From MGBC113645 sp036308445 (GTDB taxonomy: Bacteria > Bacillota_I > Bacilli_A > Erysipelotrichales > Coprobacillaceae): a stretch of DNA of 27,333 nucleotides. The notes beneath the pieces are model-generated. The model saw only the letters and a program-made list of their open reading frames with translations. It was not told the origin of the DNA and did not search any database. Location of the stretch: assembly GCA_036308445.1 (NCBI GenBank), contig JAXJVS010000165.1, positions 1 to 27,333 of the forward strand, in the 5' to 3' direction. Numbering within the stretch: position 1 is the stretch's first letter; each line of letters starts with the position of its first letter. Both the position numbers and the translations under genes were made by a program. Shown in pieces: positions 14,594-21,108 of this stretch.

Positions 14594-14931
14594 TAAGAAA
14601 TCATTGACTTTAAATCATTATCAATAGCTTCGCTAGACTTTCCAAATATCAAAGATAAAGAATCTTTTCCTTCAACAATTCCACTAGCTCCTAAAGATTT
14701 AATCTTCTCAATGTCAGTTATATGATTATCCTTTAAAACTACACTTAACTTAGAAGGTGAATGAGAAGAAGAAATAATATTTTCTTTTCCTCCTAGAGCC
14801 TCGATAAGTGCATTAACATCAATATTAGATTGAGTTACTTTTTTAGGTTTTCTCTTTTTCATATAAGTCACAAAAACAAAATAAGCTACGATTACAACAA
14901 TAACGCCAATCATTATTGGTAACAAATCCAT
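14593..14931 (-). CDS. Membrane-anchored PTS EIIB-like protein lacking the phosphorylation cysteine
   Basis: The 112-aa protein has one N-terminal membrane segment (residues 4-24), a basic stop (KKRKPKK), then a domain matching glucose-type EIIB. The domain shows ALIEALGGKENI, a strand SVVLKD, IEKIKSLGASGIVEG and LSLIFGKSSEAI. In EIIB the loop after the first helix reads about NIxxxxxCxTRLRV with the phosphorylated Cys. Here it is NIISSSHSPSKLSV, so Ser58 replaces Cys and Lys61 replaces Arg. It cannot carry phosphate on Cys as EIIB does. It may be a sensor or scaffold at the membrane. It is transcribed alone, divergently from rodA. Confidence 0.75.
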   Translation of the reverse strand: MDLLPIMIGVIVVIVAYFVFVTYMKKRKPKKVTQSNIDVNALIEALGGKENIISSSHSPSKLSVVLKDNHITDIEKIKSLGASGIVEGKDSLSLIFGKSSEAIDNDLKSMIS

Positions 14932-14951
14932 TATTTCACATCCTTTTTTAT

Positions 14952-14982
14952 TTGAAGTATTTATAAATTATAGTATACTATA
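14952..14982 (+). promoter_or_regulatory. Promoter of rodA with a 14-bp palindrome
   Basis: On the plus strand: TTGAAG -35 (14952-14957), 16-nt spacer, TATACT -10 (14974-14979). The -10 sits in a perfect palindrome TATAGTATACTATA (14969-14982). The palindrome also overlaps a TATAAT (14972-14967) on the minus strand that could serve the divergent EIIB-like gene. Confidence 0.55.
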
Positions 14983-15016
14983 AAGGAAGAAAAAAGAAAA
15001 TAGAAAGGAGATCTTA

Positions 15017-16231
15017 ATGGAAAGACTAAAGAAGATATTTACAGATCATCCCTTATTAATTATAGTCGGTTTGCTTGCATGTATAAGTTGTTTTGCTATT
15101 TTGAATGCTGCACCTTTGATTAGCTCAAAAGTAGGTAATCCAAACACTATATGGATAAAACAACTCATATTTTATATATTATCAGCTATTATAGTATTTA
15201 TTATTTATTATTTAGGTAATGATACAATATATGATAATATACATATTATCTATTACATATGTTTATTTTTATTATTTTTACTTGCTTTTGATCATATTCT
15301 TACAAAAAAAATATTAGGATGGCCATCAAGCAGAAATCTAGTACCCTTTGCCAATACCGTTAATGGTGCTACTTCATGGTTCAATCTTCCTGGTTTTAGT
15401 TTACAGCCATCAGAATTCATGAAAATTATTATCATTATCTATCTCGCAAAAATCACTAAATTACATAATGATAAAATGTTAATAAGATCATTTCAAAGTG
15501 AATTTGATTATATTATTGATGTACTAAAGATTGTTATACCACCAGTACTTCTTATTTTACTACAAAATGATACAGGGGTGGTATTGATTATATTGGTTGG
15601 CGTATTCTTTGTTGTATTTTCTAGTGGATTGAGGAATGAATGGTTCAAATTTATTTTTATTGCAGTAGCTGTTATTATTGTAATAATGATATATTTATTC
15701 TTGTTCCAGCATGATATTTTTGCTAGTATCATTCCTTCTCACCAATTATCTCGAATATATGGATGGATTGATCCAGAAGGAACAATCGGCAAGGAAGGTT
15801 ATCAATTATTTTATTCTTTATTATCTTATGGTAGTGCAGGATGGTTTGGTCATGGCTTCCAAGCTGTTATAAAAACTTTCCCTGAAGCTCAAACAGACTT
15901 TATTTTTGCAGTTATTACTACTGACTATGGTTTTGTAGGTGGATTTACTACTGTTGCTTTGATAGTGACATTAGACGTTGTGTTATTAAAAATTGGTTTA
16001 GATTCTACTAACAATAAAGATAAATTCTTTACAATGGGAATCTTTGGATTATTACTTTTTCAACAAATATGGAATATTGGTATGATTTTAGGACTTTTAC
16101 CAATTACTGGTATTACTTTACCATTTATATCTTACGGTGGTTCATCATTGCTATCTTATATGATTGCAATTGGTATGTTCTTAAATATCGATGAACAAAA
16201 TAAAATTGTTAAAAACAAACTTAAAATATAA
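15017..16231 (+). CDS. rodA: SEDS peptidoglycan glycosyltransferase, RodA/FtsW family
   Basis: This 404-aa polytopic protein polymerises lipid II into glycan strands with a partner class B PBP. Ten or so hydrophobic segments are visible. Family motifs include NGATSWFNLPGFSLQPSE, QNDTGVVLI, the extracellular segment SRIYGWIDPEG with EGYQLFYSLLSYGSAGWFGHG, catalytic Asp294 in PEAQTDFIFAV, and the closing GITLPFISYGGSSLL. Length and the GYQ region favour RodA (side-wall growth) over FtsW, but SEDS paralogues are hard to separate by eye. The ribosome binding site AAAGGAG precedes the ATG. No PBP is adjacent. It ends in a terminator shared with the convergent pseudouridine synthase gene. Confidence 0.9.
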   Translation: MERLKKIFTDHPLLIIVGLLACISCFAILNAAPLISSKVGNPNTIWIKQLIFYILSAIIVFIIYYLGNDTIYDNIHIIYYICLFLLFLLAFDHILTKKILGWPSSRNLVPFANTVNGATSWFNLPGFSLQPSEFMKIIIIIYLAKITKLHNDKMLIRSFQSEFDYIIDVLKIVIPPVLLILLQNDTGVVLIILVGVFFVVFSSGLRNEWFKFIFIAVAVIIVIMIYLFLFQHDIFASIIPSHQLSRIYGWIDPEGTIGKEGYQLFYSLLSYGSAGWFGHGFQAVIKTFPEAQTDFIFAVITTDYGFVGGFTTVALIVTLDVVLLKIGLDSTNNKDKFFTMGIFGLLLFQQIWNIGMILGLLPITGITLPFISYGGSSLLSYMIAIGMFLNIDEQNKIVKNKLKI

Positions 16232-16257
16232 AGTAGAGGCATAACCTCTACTTTTTT
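16231..16257. terminator. Bidirectional terminator between rodA and the pseudouridine synthase gene
   Basis: A 9-bp stem, AAGTAGAGG/CCTCTACTT (16231-16239 and 16245-16253), is followed by T6 on the plus strand. It overlaps both stop regions. Confidence 0.88.
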
Positions 16258-17060
16258 AAATGTATATATTTTTGATATATCGGATGAAAAAAAGATATCT
16301 CTACACTATCTAAAAAAAATTCTCCCTCAACTCCACCATATAAACTATCACCAATTAAAGGATATCCAATAGCGGATAAATGAACTCTGATTTGATGAGT
16401 TCTACCAGTTTCTAAATGACATTCTACCAAAGAAATACCTTCCTCATATTTAAGAGCGCGATAATGTGTTATTGATTTTTTTCCTCTTTCATCAATAATT
16501 CTTCTCATTTGTTTATCCACTTTATAAATTGGCAGGTTAACAGTGCCTTCGCCAATATTTCCTAATACATAAGTATGATAAACTCGTTTAACTTGTTTAA
16601 TATCCTTTGAAAAAGAATGATGAATATCTCGATATTTCGCAATTAGCATTAAACCACTTGTATCCTTATCTAATCTATTAACAAGATGAACTGTTGAAGA
16701 TATACCTTTCTTTTTATAATATCCCATAATCGCATTAACTAAGGTATGTGAAGGATAAGTTCTTGTAGGTACACAAGGAATACCTTTAGGCTTATCGATA
16801 ACCATTAAATATTCATCTTCATAAACAATATCAAAATCTATATCTTCTGCTTCAATTTTACTTATCTCTTCAGGATAAAAAAATTGTATTTTGTCTTTAT
16901 CCTGAATAATATATCTCACTGTCTGATGAACACCATTCACAAAAATTTCACCATTCATTTTAATCTTTTTTAAAGCTTTCTTGCTTATTCCATTTAAATA
17001 GGCAAATTCATCAATCCTTATTCCTGCTTGTTTTTTTTCAACTTTATATTCTTTATTCAT
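16248..17060 (-). CDS. RluA-family 23S rRNA/tRNA pseudouridine synthase
   Basis: The 270-aa enzyme isomerises uridine to pseudouridine in structured RNA. It has an N-terminal S4-like RNA-binding part (GIRIDEFAYLNGISKKALKK, VNG). The catalytic domain starts with IVYEDEYLMVIDKPKG and has the active-site motif VNRLDKDTSGLMLIAK with Asp131, followed by LETGRTHQIRVHL and GYPLIGDSLYGG. This is the RluD/YjbO type; the exact target site cannot be told from sequence. Its ATG overlaps the nadK stop (ATGA), so the two are translationally coupled, as are the equivalent genes in Bacillus. Confidence 0.93.
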   Translation of the reverse strand: MNKEYKVEKKQAGIRIDEFAYLNGISKKALKKIKMNGEIFVNGVHQTVRYIIQDKDKIQFFYPEEISKIEAEDIDFDIVYEDEYLMVIDKPKGIPCVPTRTYPSHTLVNAIMGYYKKKGISSTVHLVNRLDKDTSGLMLIAKYRDIHHSFSKDIKQVKRVYHTYVLGNIGEGTVNLPIYKVDKQMRRIIDERGKKSITHYRALKYEEGISLVECHLETGRTHQIRVHLSAIGYPLIGDSLYGGVEGEFFLDSVEISFFHPIYQKYIHLKK

Positions 17061-17830
17061 TTCAAAAAGGCTCTTTTTACTCTTTCAATAAATGATAAAG
17101 GACGATATTGAATAAATCTTGCAGATTGATCTGCAACTTCTATTTCTAAAAAATCAGTATCATCTAAATTAAATACTAAATTATCCAATCCTAAAACAGC
17201 TTCAGAAAAGCTCAATGAACGAATACCAATCCTATGTGTTTCATTTAAAATCAAACTAGAAGCTAAAGAACGATAAGCATTATGATGAATACCCGCAATC
17301 TCACTTAATTGCATTAATCTTACTCCCGGATAAATAACTGCTCCACCTAAAGAACGATTATAAGCAGTAGATCCAGAAGCAGTAGAAATACACAATCCAT
17401 TTCCTCTAAATGTTTCCAGATGGTCTTCATCAATAAAAACATCTAACACCAAAGAATGCCTATTATTTTCTATTCTCACTTCATTTAAAGCTAAAGTATC
17501 TATATGATTAGTTCTCACATGTAATAATGATCTCTTCATTATTGTACCTTGCTTATTTTTAATATCATCAATAAGCATCTGATAATCACCTTTACGATAA
17601 TCAGTATAAAAACCTAATGTTCCTGTATGTAGACCAACAAAACACACTTTGTCTAACTGATCAATATATCGATGAACACAATGAAGCATTGTTCCATCAC
17701 CGCCAACACTAATAACTAAATCCGGACTCATTTCATCATATTCCATGATTTCATCCAATTGTTTTTTTATAATGTTTTTTATTTGTTCTGACCTCATATC
17801 AGTTCTTGTTATTACAGCATATTTTTGCAT
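17057..17830 (-). CDS. nadK: NAD kinase
   Basis: NadK phosphorylates NAD to NADP and is the only route to NADP in most bacteria. The 257-aa protein shows the GGDGT motif at residues 43-47, GLHTGTLGFYTD, the NE motif ALNEVRI near residue 114, and CISTASGSTAYNRSLGG. The region ends with a conserved hydrophobic Pro segment (YPGVRLMQLSEI). I chose ATG 17830 (MQKYAVITRT), which has AGGTG six bases upstream; GTG 17839 and ATG 17836 are possible but lie on the ribosome binding site. A good promoter lies at 17848-17875. It heads the two-gene operon with the pseudouridine synthase. Confidence 0.95.
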   Translation of the reverse strand: MQKYAVITRTDMRSEQIKNIIKKQLDEIMEYDEMSPDLVISVGGDGTMLHCVHRYIDQLDKVCFVGLHTGTLGFYTDYRKGDYQMLIDDIKNKQGTIMKRSLLHVRTNHIDTLALNEVRIENNRHSLVLDVFIDEDHLETFRGNGLCISTASGSTAYNRSLGGAVIYPGVRLMQLSEIAGIHHNAYRSLASSLILNETHRIGIRSLSFSEAVLGLDNLVFNLDDTDFLEIEVADQSARFIQYRPLSFIERVKRAFLK

Positions 17831-17847
17831 TTTCATCACCTAGTCAT

Positions 17848-17888
17848 ATTATATATGAATTGATTTTTTAGTCAATTACAGTTAGAAT
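17848..17888. promoter_or_regulatory. Overlapping divergent promoters, nadK (-) and CYTH gene (+)
   Basis: Minus strand: TTGACT -35 (17875-17870), 16-nt spacer, TATAAT -10 (17853-17848), serving nadK. Plus strand: TTGATT -35 (17860-17865), 17-nt spacer, TAGAAT -10 (17883-17888), serving the CYTH gene. The two -35 regions interleave, so polymerases should exclude each other. Confidence 0.7.
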
Positions 17889-17904
17889 AATATTGGTGAT
17901 AAAA

Positions 17905-18471
17905 ATGAATGAACAAATAGAAATAGAATATAAAATTCTTCTTACAAAAGAAATATACAATCAAATATTAAAAGATTACAAAGATAAAATCATTAAAGAT
18001 TATATACAAACAAATCATTATCTTATTCATCCCTTATTACAACAAAAAAGATATATGTTAAGAATAAGAGAAAAAAACAATCAATTTGAATTAACTTTAA
18101 AAAGGCCAGCCAACAATCATCGATTAGAAACAAACATTAACATCGATAAAGAAACAGTTAATAAAATTCTTAATCATGAATATGTCTCTAATAAAATTAT
18201 GGATATCCTTATCAAGGAAGGAATTAATCCACTAGAATTAAAAAATCAATTTTCCTTAACAACTCATCGTTGTGATATAAAACTCGAGTATGGTATTCTT
18301 TCATTAGATGAAAATACTTATTTAGATATAACTGATTATGAATTAGAATACGAAGTCAATAATGAAAAAGAAGGTTTCTTACAATTTCTTGAAATTATCA
18401 AACCATATCAATTAACATATTTTGGCAATTGTGCCAGCAAGATAAAAAGAGTCTTAAACCATTTAGGTTAA
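17905..18471 (+). CDS. CYTH-domain protein (triphosphatase-like, YjbK type)
   Basis: The 188-aa protein begins with the CYTH signature ExExK (Glu6, Glu8, Lys10 in IEIEYK). It continues with charged strands typical of the triphosphate tunnel fold: RYMLRIREKNNQFELTLKRP, ETNINID, THRCDIKLEYG, and DYELEYEV. CYTH proteins bind and hydrolyse triphosphates such as inorganic triphosphate or thiamine triphosphate; the YjbK branch has no settled role. Start ATG 17905 gives the family N-terminus; a GTG upstream at 17896 is less likely. In B. subtilis, yjbK lies close to the NAD kinase and pseudouridine synthase genes, as here. Confidence 0.88.
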   Translation: MNEQIEIEYKILLTKEIYNQILKDYKDKIIKDYIQTNHYLIHPLLQQKRYMLRIREKNNQFELTLKRPANNHRLETNINIDKETVNKILNHEYVSNKIMDILIKEGINPLELKNQFSLTTHRCDIKLEYGILSLDENTYLDITDYELEYEVNNEKEGFLQFLEIIKPYQLTYFGNCASKIKRVLNHLG

Positions 18472-18480
18472 GACTCTTTT
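18445..18480. terminator. Bidirectional terminator between the CYTH gene and spx
   Basis: A long stem, AAAAGAGTCTTAA pairing with TTAAGACTCTTTT with one bulged base before the loop, has T4 on the plus strand and A5 on its other flank. Both stop codons lie within it. Confidence 0.85.
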
Positions 18481-18940
18481 AACAATCATCTTCACAAATC
18501 TCTCTTTGTTTGTCACGATCATATTCAGCTTTAATATCAATAAATGCAGGACATGCATCTAGATGATCACATTCTGCTAGTTTTCTTAATTCTCGAGGAA
18601 TAAAAGCTCTGATTTCTTCAGCATTATAACCAACCTGGAATCTTCTTTCATCAATGATAATAGGTCTTTTTAATATTGAAGGATTTTCCTGAATAAAACT
18701 AATCAATTGATTTACTGACATATCATCTATATCTACTTTATTTTCTTTAATAATCTTAGATCTTTTAGAAATGATATCATCAGTACCATTTTCACTTCTT
18801 ATTAATAATTCTCTTAATTCATCTGCTCTTAGAAGGGTTGAAAAAATATTCTTTTCTATATAAGGTATATTATTTTCTTTTAACCAATTTTTTACTTTTC
18901 GACATGATGCACAACTTGGTGCAGTATATATTCTGAGCAT
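18479..18940 (-). CDS. spx: Spx-type regulator with a cysteine-rich C-terminal extension
   Basis: Spx binds the RNA polymerase alpha subunit and turns on thiol-stress genes when its CxxC oxidises. The 153-aa protein has CASC at Cys10-Cys13 in the APSCASCRKVKNWL start, then the ArsC/Spx body ending KRPIIIDERRFQVGYNAEEIRAFIPRELRK. Typical Spx ends here at about 131-134 aa. This protein adds about 25 residues with four more cysteines (Cys124, Cys130, Cys149, Cys153; CDHLDAC and CEDDC). The ATG at 18940 follows AAGGAGTGATG; the longer frame to 18973 lacks support. An ArsC-like arsenate reductase is the main alternative, but the RPIIIDERR and RAFIPRELRK segments favour Spx. Confidence 0.88.
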   Translation of the reverse strand: MLRIYTAPSCASCRKVKNWLKENNIPYIEKNIFSTLLRADELRELLIRSENGTDDIISKRSKIIKENKVDIDDMSVNQLISFIQENPSILKRPIIIDERRFQVGYNAEEIRAFIPRELRKLAECDHLDACPAFIDIKAEYDRDKQREICEDDC

Positions 18941-19012
18941 ATCATCACTCCTTATGCACACATTATACATCATTTTTTCATAATTGTATATTTTTTATGA
19001 AATTAACTATAT

Positions 19013-19579
19013 TTATTTTTTAGAAATCAATTCTTCATATAAAATATCATGGATAGATGTATATCCTTTTTCTGTCAACAAAAGTATCTTTTCGTATTGC
19101 TTTTCTTTCTGAGTATCTTCAATCATCAATTCTTTACAGATATGTTCAAATACTTCTGAATGATAATAATAAGCTTCTTCTAAAAGTTCTTCAACTATTT
19201 GTTTTTTTAATCTTTCATTTCTTGTTAGTCCTAATTCTTTCTCATAAGCTCTTTGCATAACTCTATAATGAAAAGAAGTTATTGGTAAAGTCTCTATAAT
19301 ATGATGAACTTTCTCTTGTTGATGAAAATATATTGTTCCTCTCCTATCTATCATTTTATTTTTAATATCTACTACAAAACAAAAATGAGTATCACCAACA
19401 ATATATATACCATCTTCTAGATCATCTATAATAATTGTTCCATATAAAAAATCATATAATTCATTTAAAGAAAGATGAAACATAACTAAATAAGGGTATT
19501 CTTCATAATTATCATCATCTTCCCATTCATAAGGTTCTAATATTTCTTCATCATCAGATACAAAATTAACTAAAATCAT
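19013..19579 (-). CDS. DUF3603 (YjbA/UPF0736-like) protein
   Basis: The 188-aa acidic protein has no known function. Its central strand HFCFVVDIKNKMIDRRGTI and following helix resemble the B. subtilis YjbA segment beginning YCFVVTDGKG, and LTRNERLKKQIVEELLEEAY resembles the YjbA segment LTRKERQLKQLLFMALD. It is about 60 residues shorter than YjbA. I chose the ATG at 19579, because GGGGG then sits six bases upstream; the ATG at 19585 is too close to it. It lies beside spx; in B. subtilis yjbA is also near spx, which supports the match. Confidence 0.7.
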   Translation of the reverse strand: MILVNFVSDDEEILEPYEWEDDDNYEEYPYLVMFHLSLNELYDFLYGTIIIDDLEDGIYIVGDTHFCFVVDIKNKMIDRRGTIYFHQQEKVHHIIETLPITSFHYRVMQRAYEKELGLTRNERLKKQIVEELLEEAYYYHSEVFEHICKELMIEDTQKEKQYEKILLLTEKGYTSIHDILYEELISKK

Positions 19580-19711
19580 AAACATCCCCCTTAAAAATCT
19601 ATGTTTATTATGCCTTGAATATAACTATTTATAATTTTTAATATTTTTTTCTTATATAAATATTTCCTTAACTTTCAGAAAATCTAAAGATGTTTTACTA
19701 TTATTATCAAT

Positions 19712-19744
19712 AAAAAAATAAAAAGACCTATTCTCATAAGTCTT
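19712..19744 (-). terminator. Intrinsic terminator downstream of the ridA/ComK-like pair
   Basis: On the minus strand, AAGACTTAT/ATAGGTCTT (9 pairs, one G-U; 19744-19736 and 19731-19723) with loop GAGA is followed by a long U-rich run (19724-19712). Confidence 0.85.
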
Positions 19745-19794
19745 CTTATCATGATTAAACTTTTTCTTATCCCAGGACTCACAACTATTTGTGC

Positions 19795-20169
19795 CTATAT
19801 GTTATCTTCAAATAATTCATTTTTCTTATATTCTAAAAATCTTAATTTTGCTTTTTTAAGTAAATGCTTATTTTCTAATATATGTTCATAGTAAGGAATT
19901 CTTTCTTCAACTTTCAATAAATTAAAATACTCACAATCAGCATCCTTAATATTTTTAGTTGGGGAGAACAAGGTACCTCCTATACATATAGGACTATGAT
20001 ATTTACCTTCATATAATCTCAATAGATTTTTATTATGATTAATCTGCTTTAGAAATTGTCTGATCGTTAAATTATAAATCTCGTAATGTTGATCTAGATA
20101 GTAAACTTTTGTAAGATTATTATTAAATCTTTCAATATAAATAATATCTTCAGTATTATCTAACTGCAA
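19795..20169 (-). CDS. Possible ComK-like protein, coupled to ridA
   Basis: The 124-aa protein is hydrophilic with no membrane segment. Its middle (YHSPICIGGTLFSPTKNIKDADCEYFNL) resembles the ComK core, where a basic/VPI segment is followed by an FFPTxS element and a DCIWI segment. ComK is the master activator of DNA-uptake genes in Bacillus. Similarity is limited and the protein is shorter than ComK (about 190 aa), so the call is tentative. The only possible start is a TTG at 20169 inside the ridA end, with GAGGT eight bases upstream. The 14-base overlap with ridA implies coupled, probably low-level, translation. Confidence 0.5.
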   Translation of the reverse strand: MQLDNTEDIIYIERFNNNLTKVYYLDQHYEIYNLTIRQFLKQINHNKNLLRLYEGKYHSPICIGGTLFSPTKNIKDADCEYFNLLKVEERIPYYEHILENKHLLKKAKLRFLEYKKNELFEDNI

Positions 20170-20530
20170 TGACTTCTACCTCTATCAGCGCATCTTTTGG
20201 CAACCTCGCTACTTCTACAGCACTTCTTGCCGGATACGGTTCTATAAAATATTGAGCATAAATATTATTCATAACTGTAAAATCATCCATGCTATTAAGA
20301 TACACAGTTGTTTTTACAACATGTGAAAAATCTAGACCTTGACTTTCTAATAAACCTTTTACATTTTCTAATGCTCTCATAGTTTGTTTTTCAATTCCTT
20401 CTGGCATTTCTCCTGTTAATGGATCTAAAGGAATCTGTCCAGAAAAGAAAATCATATTTCCCAAATCTATTCCTTGACTATATGGGCCAATCGCGCCTGG
20501 TGCCATATTTGTTTTTATTACTCTTTTCAT
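20156..20530 (-). CDS. ridA: RidA family reactive-intermediate deaminase
   Basis: RidA hydrolyses reactive enamine/imine intermediates from PLP enzymes such as threonine dehydratase. The 124-aa protein has the full family pattern: APGAIGPYSQGID, MIFFSGQIPLDPLTGEMP, QTMRALENVKGLLE, KTTVYLNSMDDFTVMN, and the closing segment ARSAVEVARLPKDALIEVE with the arginine of the substrate site (PARSAVEV). It normally forms a trimer with active sites between subunits. I used ATG 20530 with GGGAGGAATACTG; the longer frame to 20554 has no support. A ComK-like gene overlaps its end. Confidence 0.95.
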   Translation of the reverse strand: MKRVIKTNMAPGAIGPYSQGIDLGNMIFFSGQIPLDPLTGEMPEGIEKQTMRALENVKGLLESQGLDFSHVVKTTVYLNSMDDFTVMNNIYAQYFIEPYPARSAVEVARLPKDALIEVEVIAVR

Positions 20531-20603
20531 CAGTATTCCTCCCTTGTCTAACAATTATATCAAAGTCATTTTAAAATAGCCATATTATTTTATGAATCAA
20601 TTA

Positions 20604-20632
20604 TTGTTTTACAGATTAAAATTTGATAGAAT
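20604..20632 (+). promoter_or_regulatory. Promoter of the thioredoxin-fold gene
   Basis: TTGTTT -35 (20604-20609), 17-nt spacer, TAGAAT -10 (20627-20632), 23 bases before the ATG. Confidence 0.7.
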
Positions 20633-20655
20633 AATGGCATTAGGAGGCGTAAATA

Positions 20656-21081
20656 ATGGATTTTATCAAAAAATTTGCTAAGGAAATAAGTGTATTTGGG
20701 TTAGTTATTGTTATTTTCTTAGGTTTATTTGTTTATAGACAGATGACATTTAAGAATTATAAAACAATTAGTGATACAAAATTATCAACAATGGTTGAAA
20801 ACAAAGAAGATTTTATTGTTGTATTAGGTGATTCTACTGATGATACTATGTATTCTTTCCAATCAATCATGGCAGAATTTACAACTAAAAATAGAGATAC
20901 TAATCTTTATTATTTAGATACAAACGAATTAGAAGATGCTGATCAATACATTCAAGATACTTTTCATCTAGCAAGTGATTATCCAGTAACTTTAGTGGTT
21001 AAAGAAGGAGAAGTTACTGCCAAAAAAGAAGGAGCACTTCAATACTATTATTTTAAAGATTTTATCAATGAAAATAAATAA
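20656..21081 (+). CDS. Membrane-anchored thioredoxin-fold protein without CxxC
   Basis: The 141-aa protein has one N-terminal membrane segment (residues 11-28, ISVFGLVIVIFLGLFVY) and an outward-facing domain with thioredoxin topology. Strand IVVLGDSTDDTM is followed by a helix, a second strand (NLYYLDTNEL), then YPVTLVV with the conserved cis-Pro and the final strand-helix. The CxxC site is replaced (Ser60, Thr61, Asp62, Asp63), so it cannot catalyse disulfide exchange. Such proteins may hold substrates or assist surface protein folding. Ribosome binding site TTAGGAGG. No partner gene is evident, and the gene is monocistronic, converging on alr. Confidence 0.75.
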   Translation: MDFIKKFAKEISVFGLVIVIFLGLFVYRQMTFKNYKTISDTKLSTMVENKEDFIVVLGDSTDDTMYSFQSIMAEFTTKNRDTNLYYLDTNELEDADQYIQDTFHLASDYPVTLVVKEGEVTAKKEGALQYYYFKDFINENK

Positions 21082-21108
21082 TCTCTTGTTTCCAAGAGAT
21101 TATTTTTT
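21077..21108. terminator. Bidirectional terminator between the thioredoxin-fold gene and alr
   Basis: A 12-bp stem, AATAATCTCTTG/CAAGAGATTATT (21077-21088 and 21093-21104), with a 4-nt loop is followed by T residues. Confidence 0.9.
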
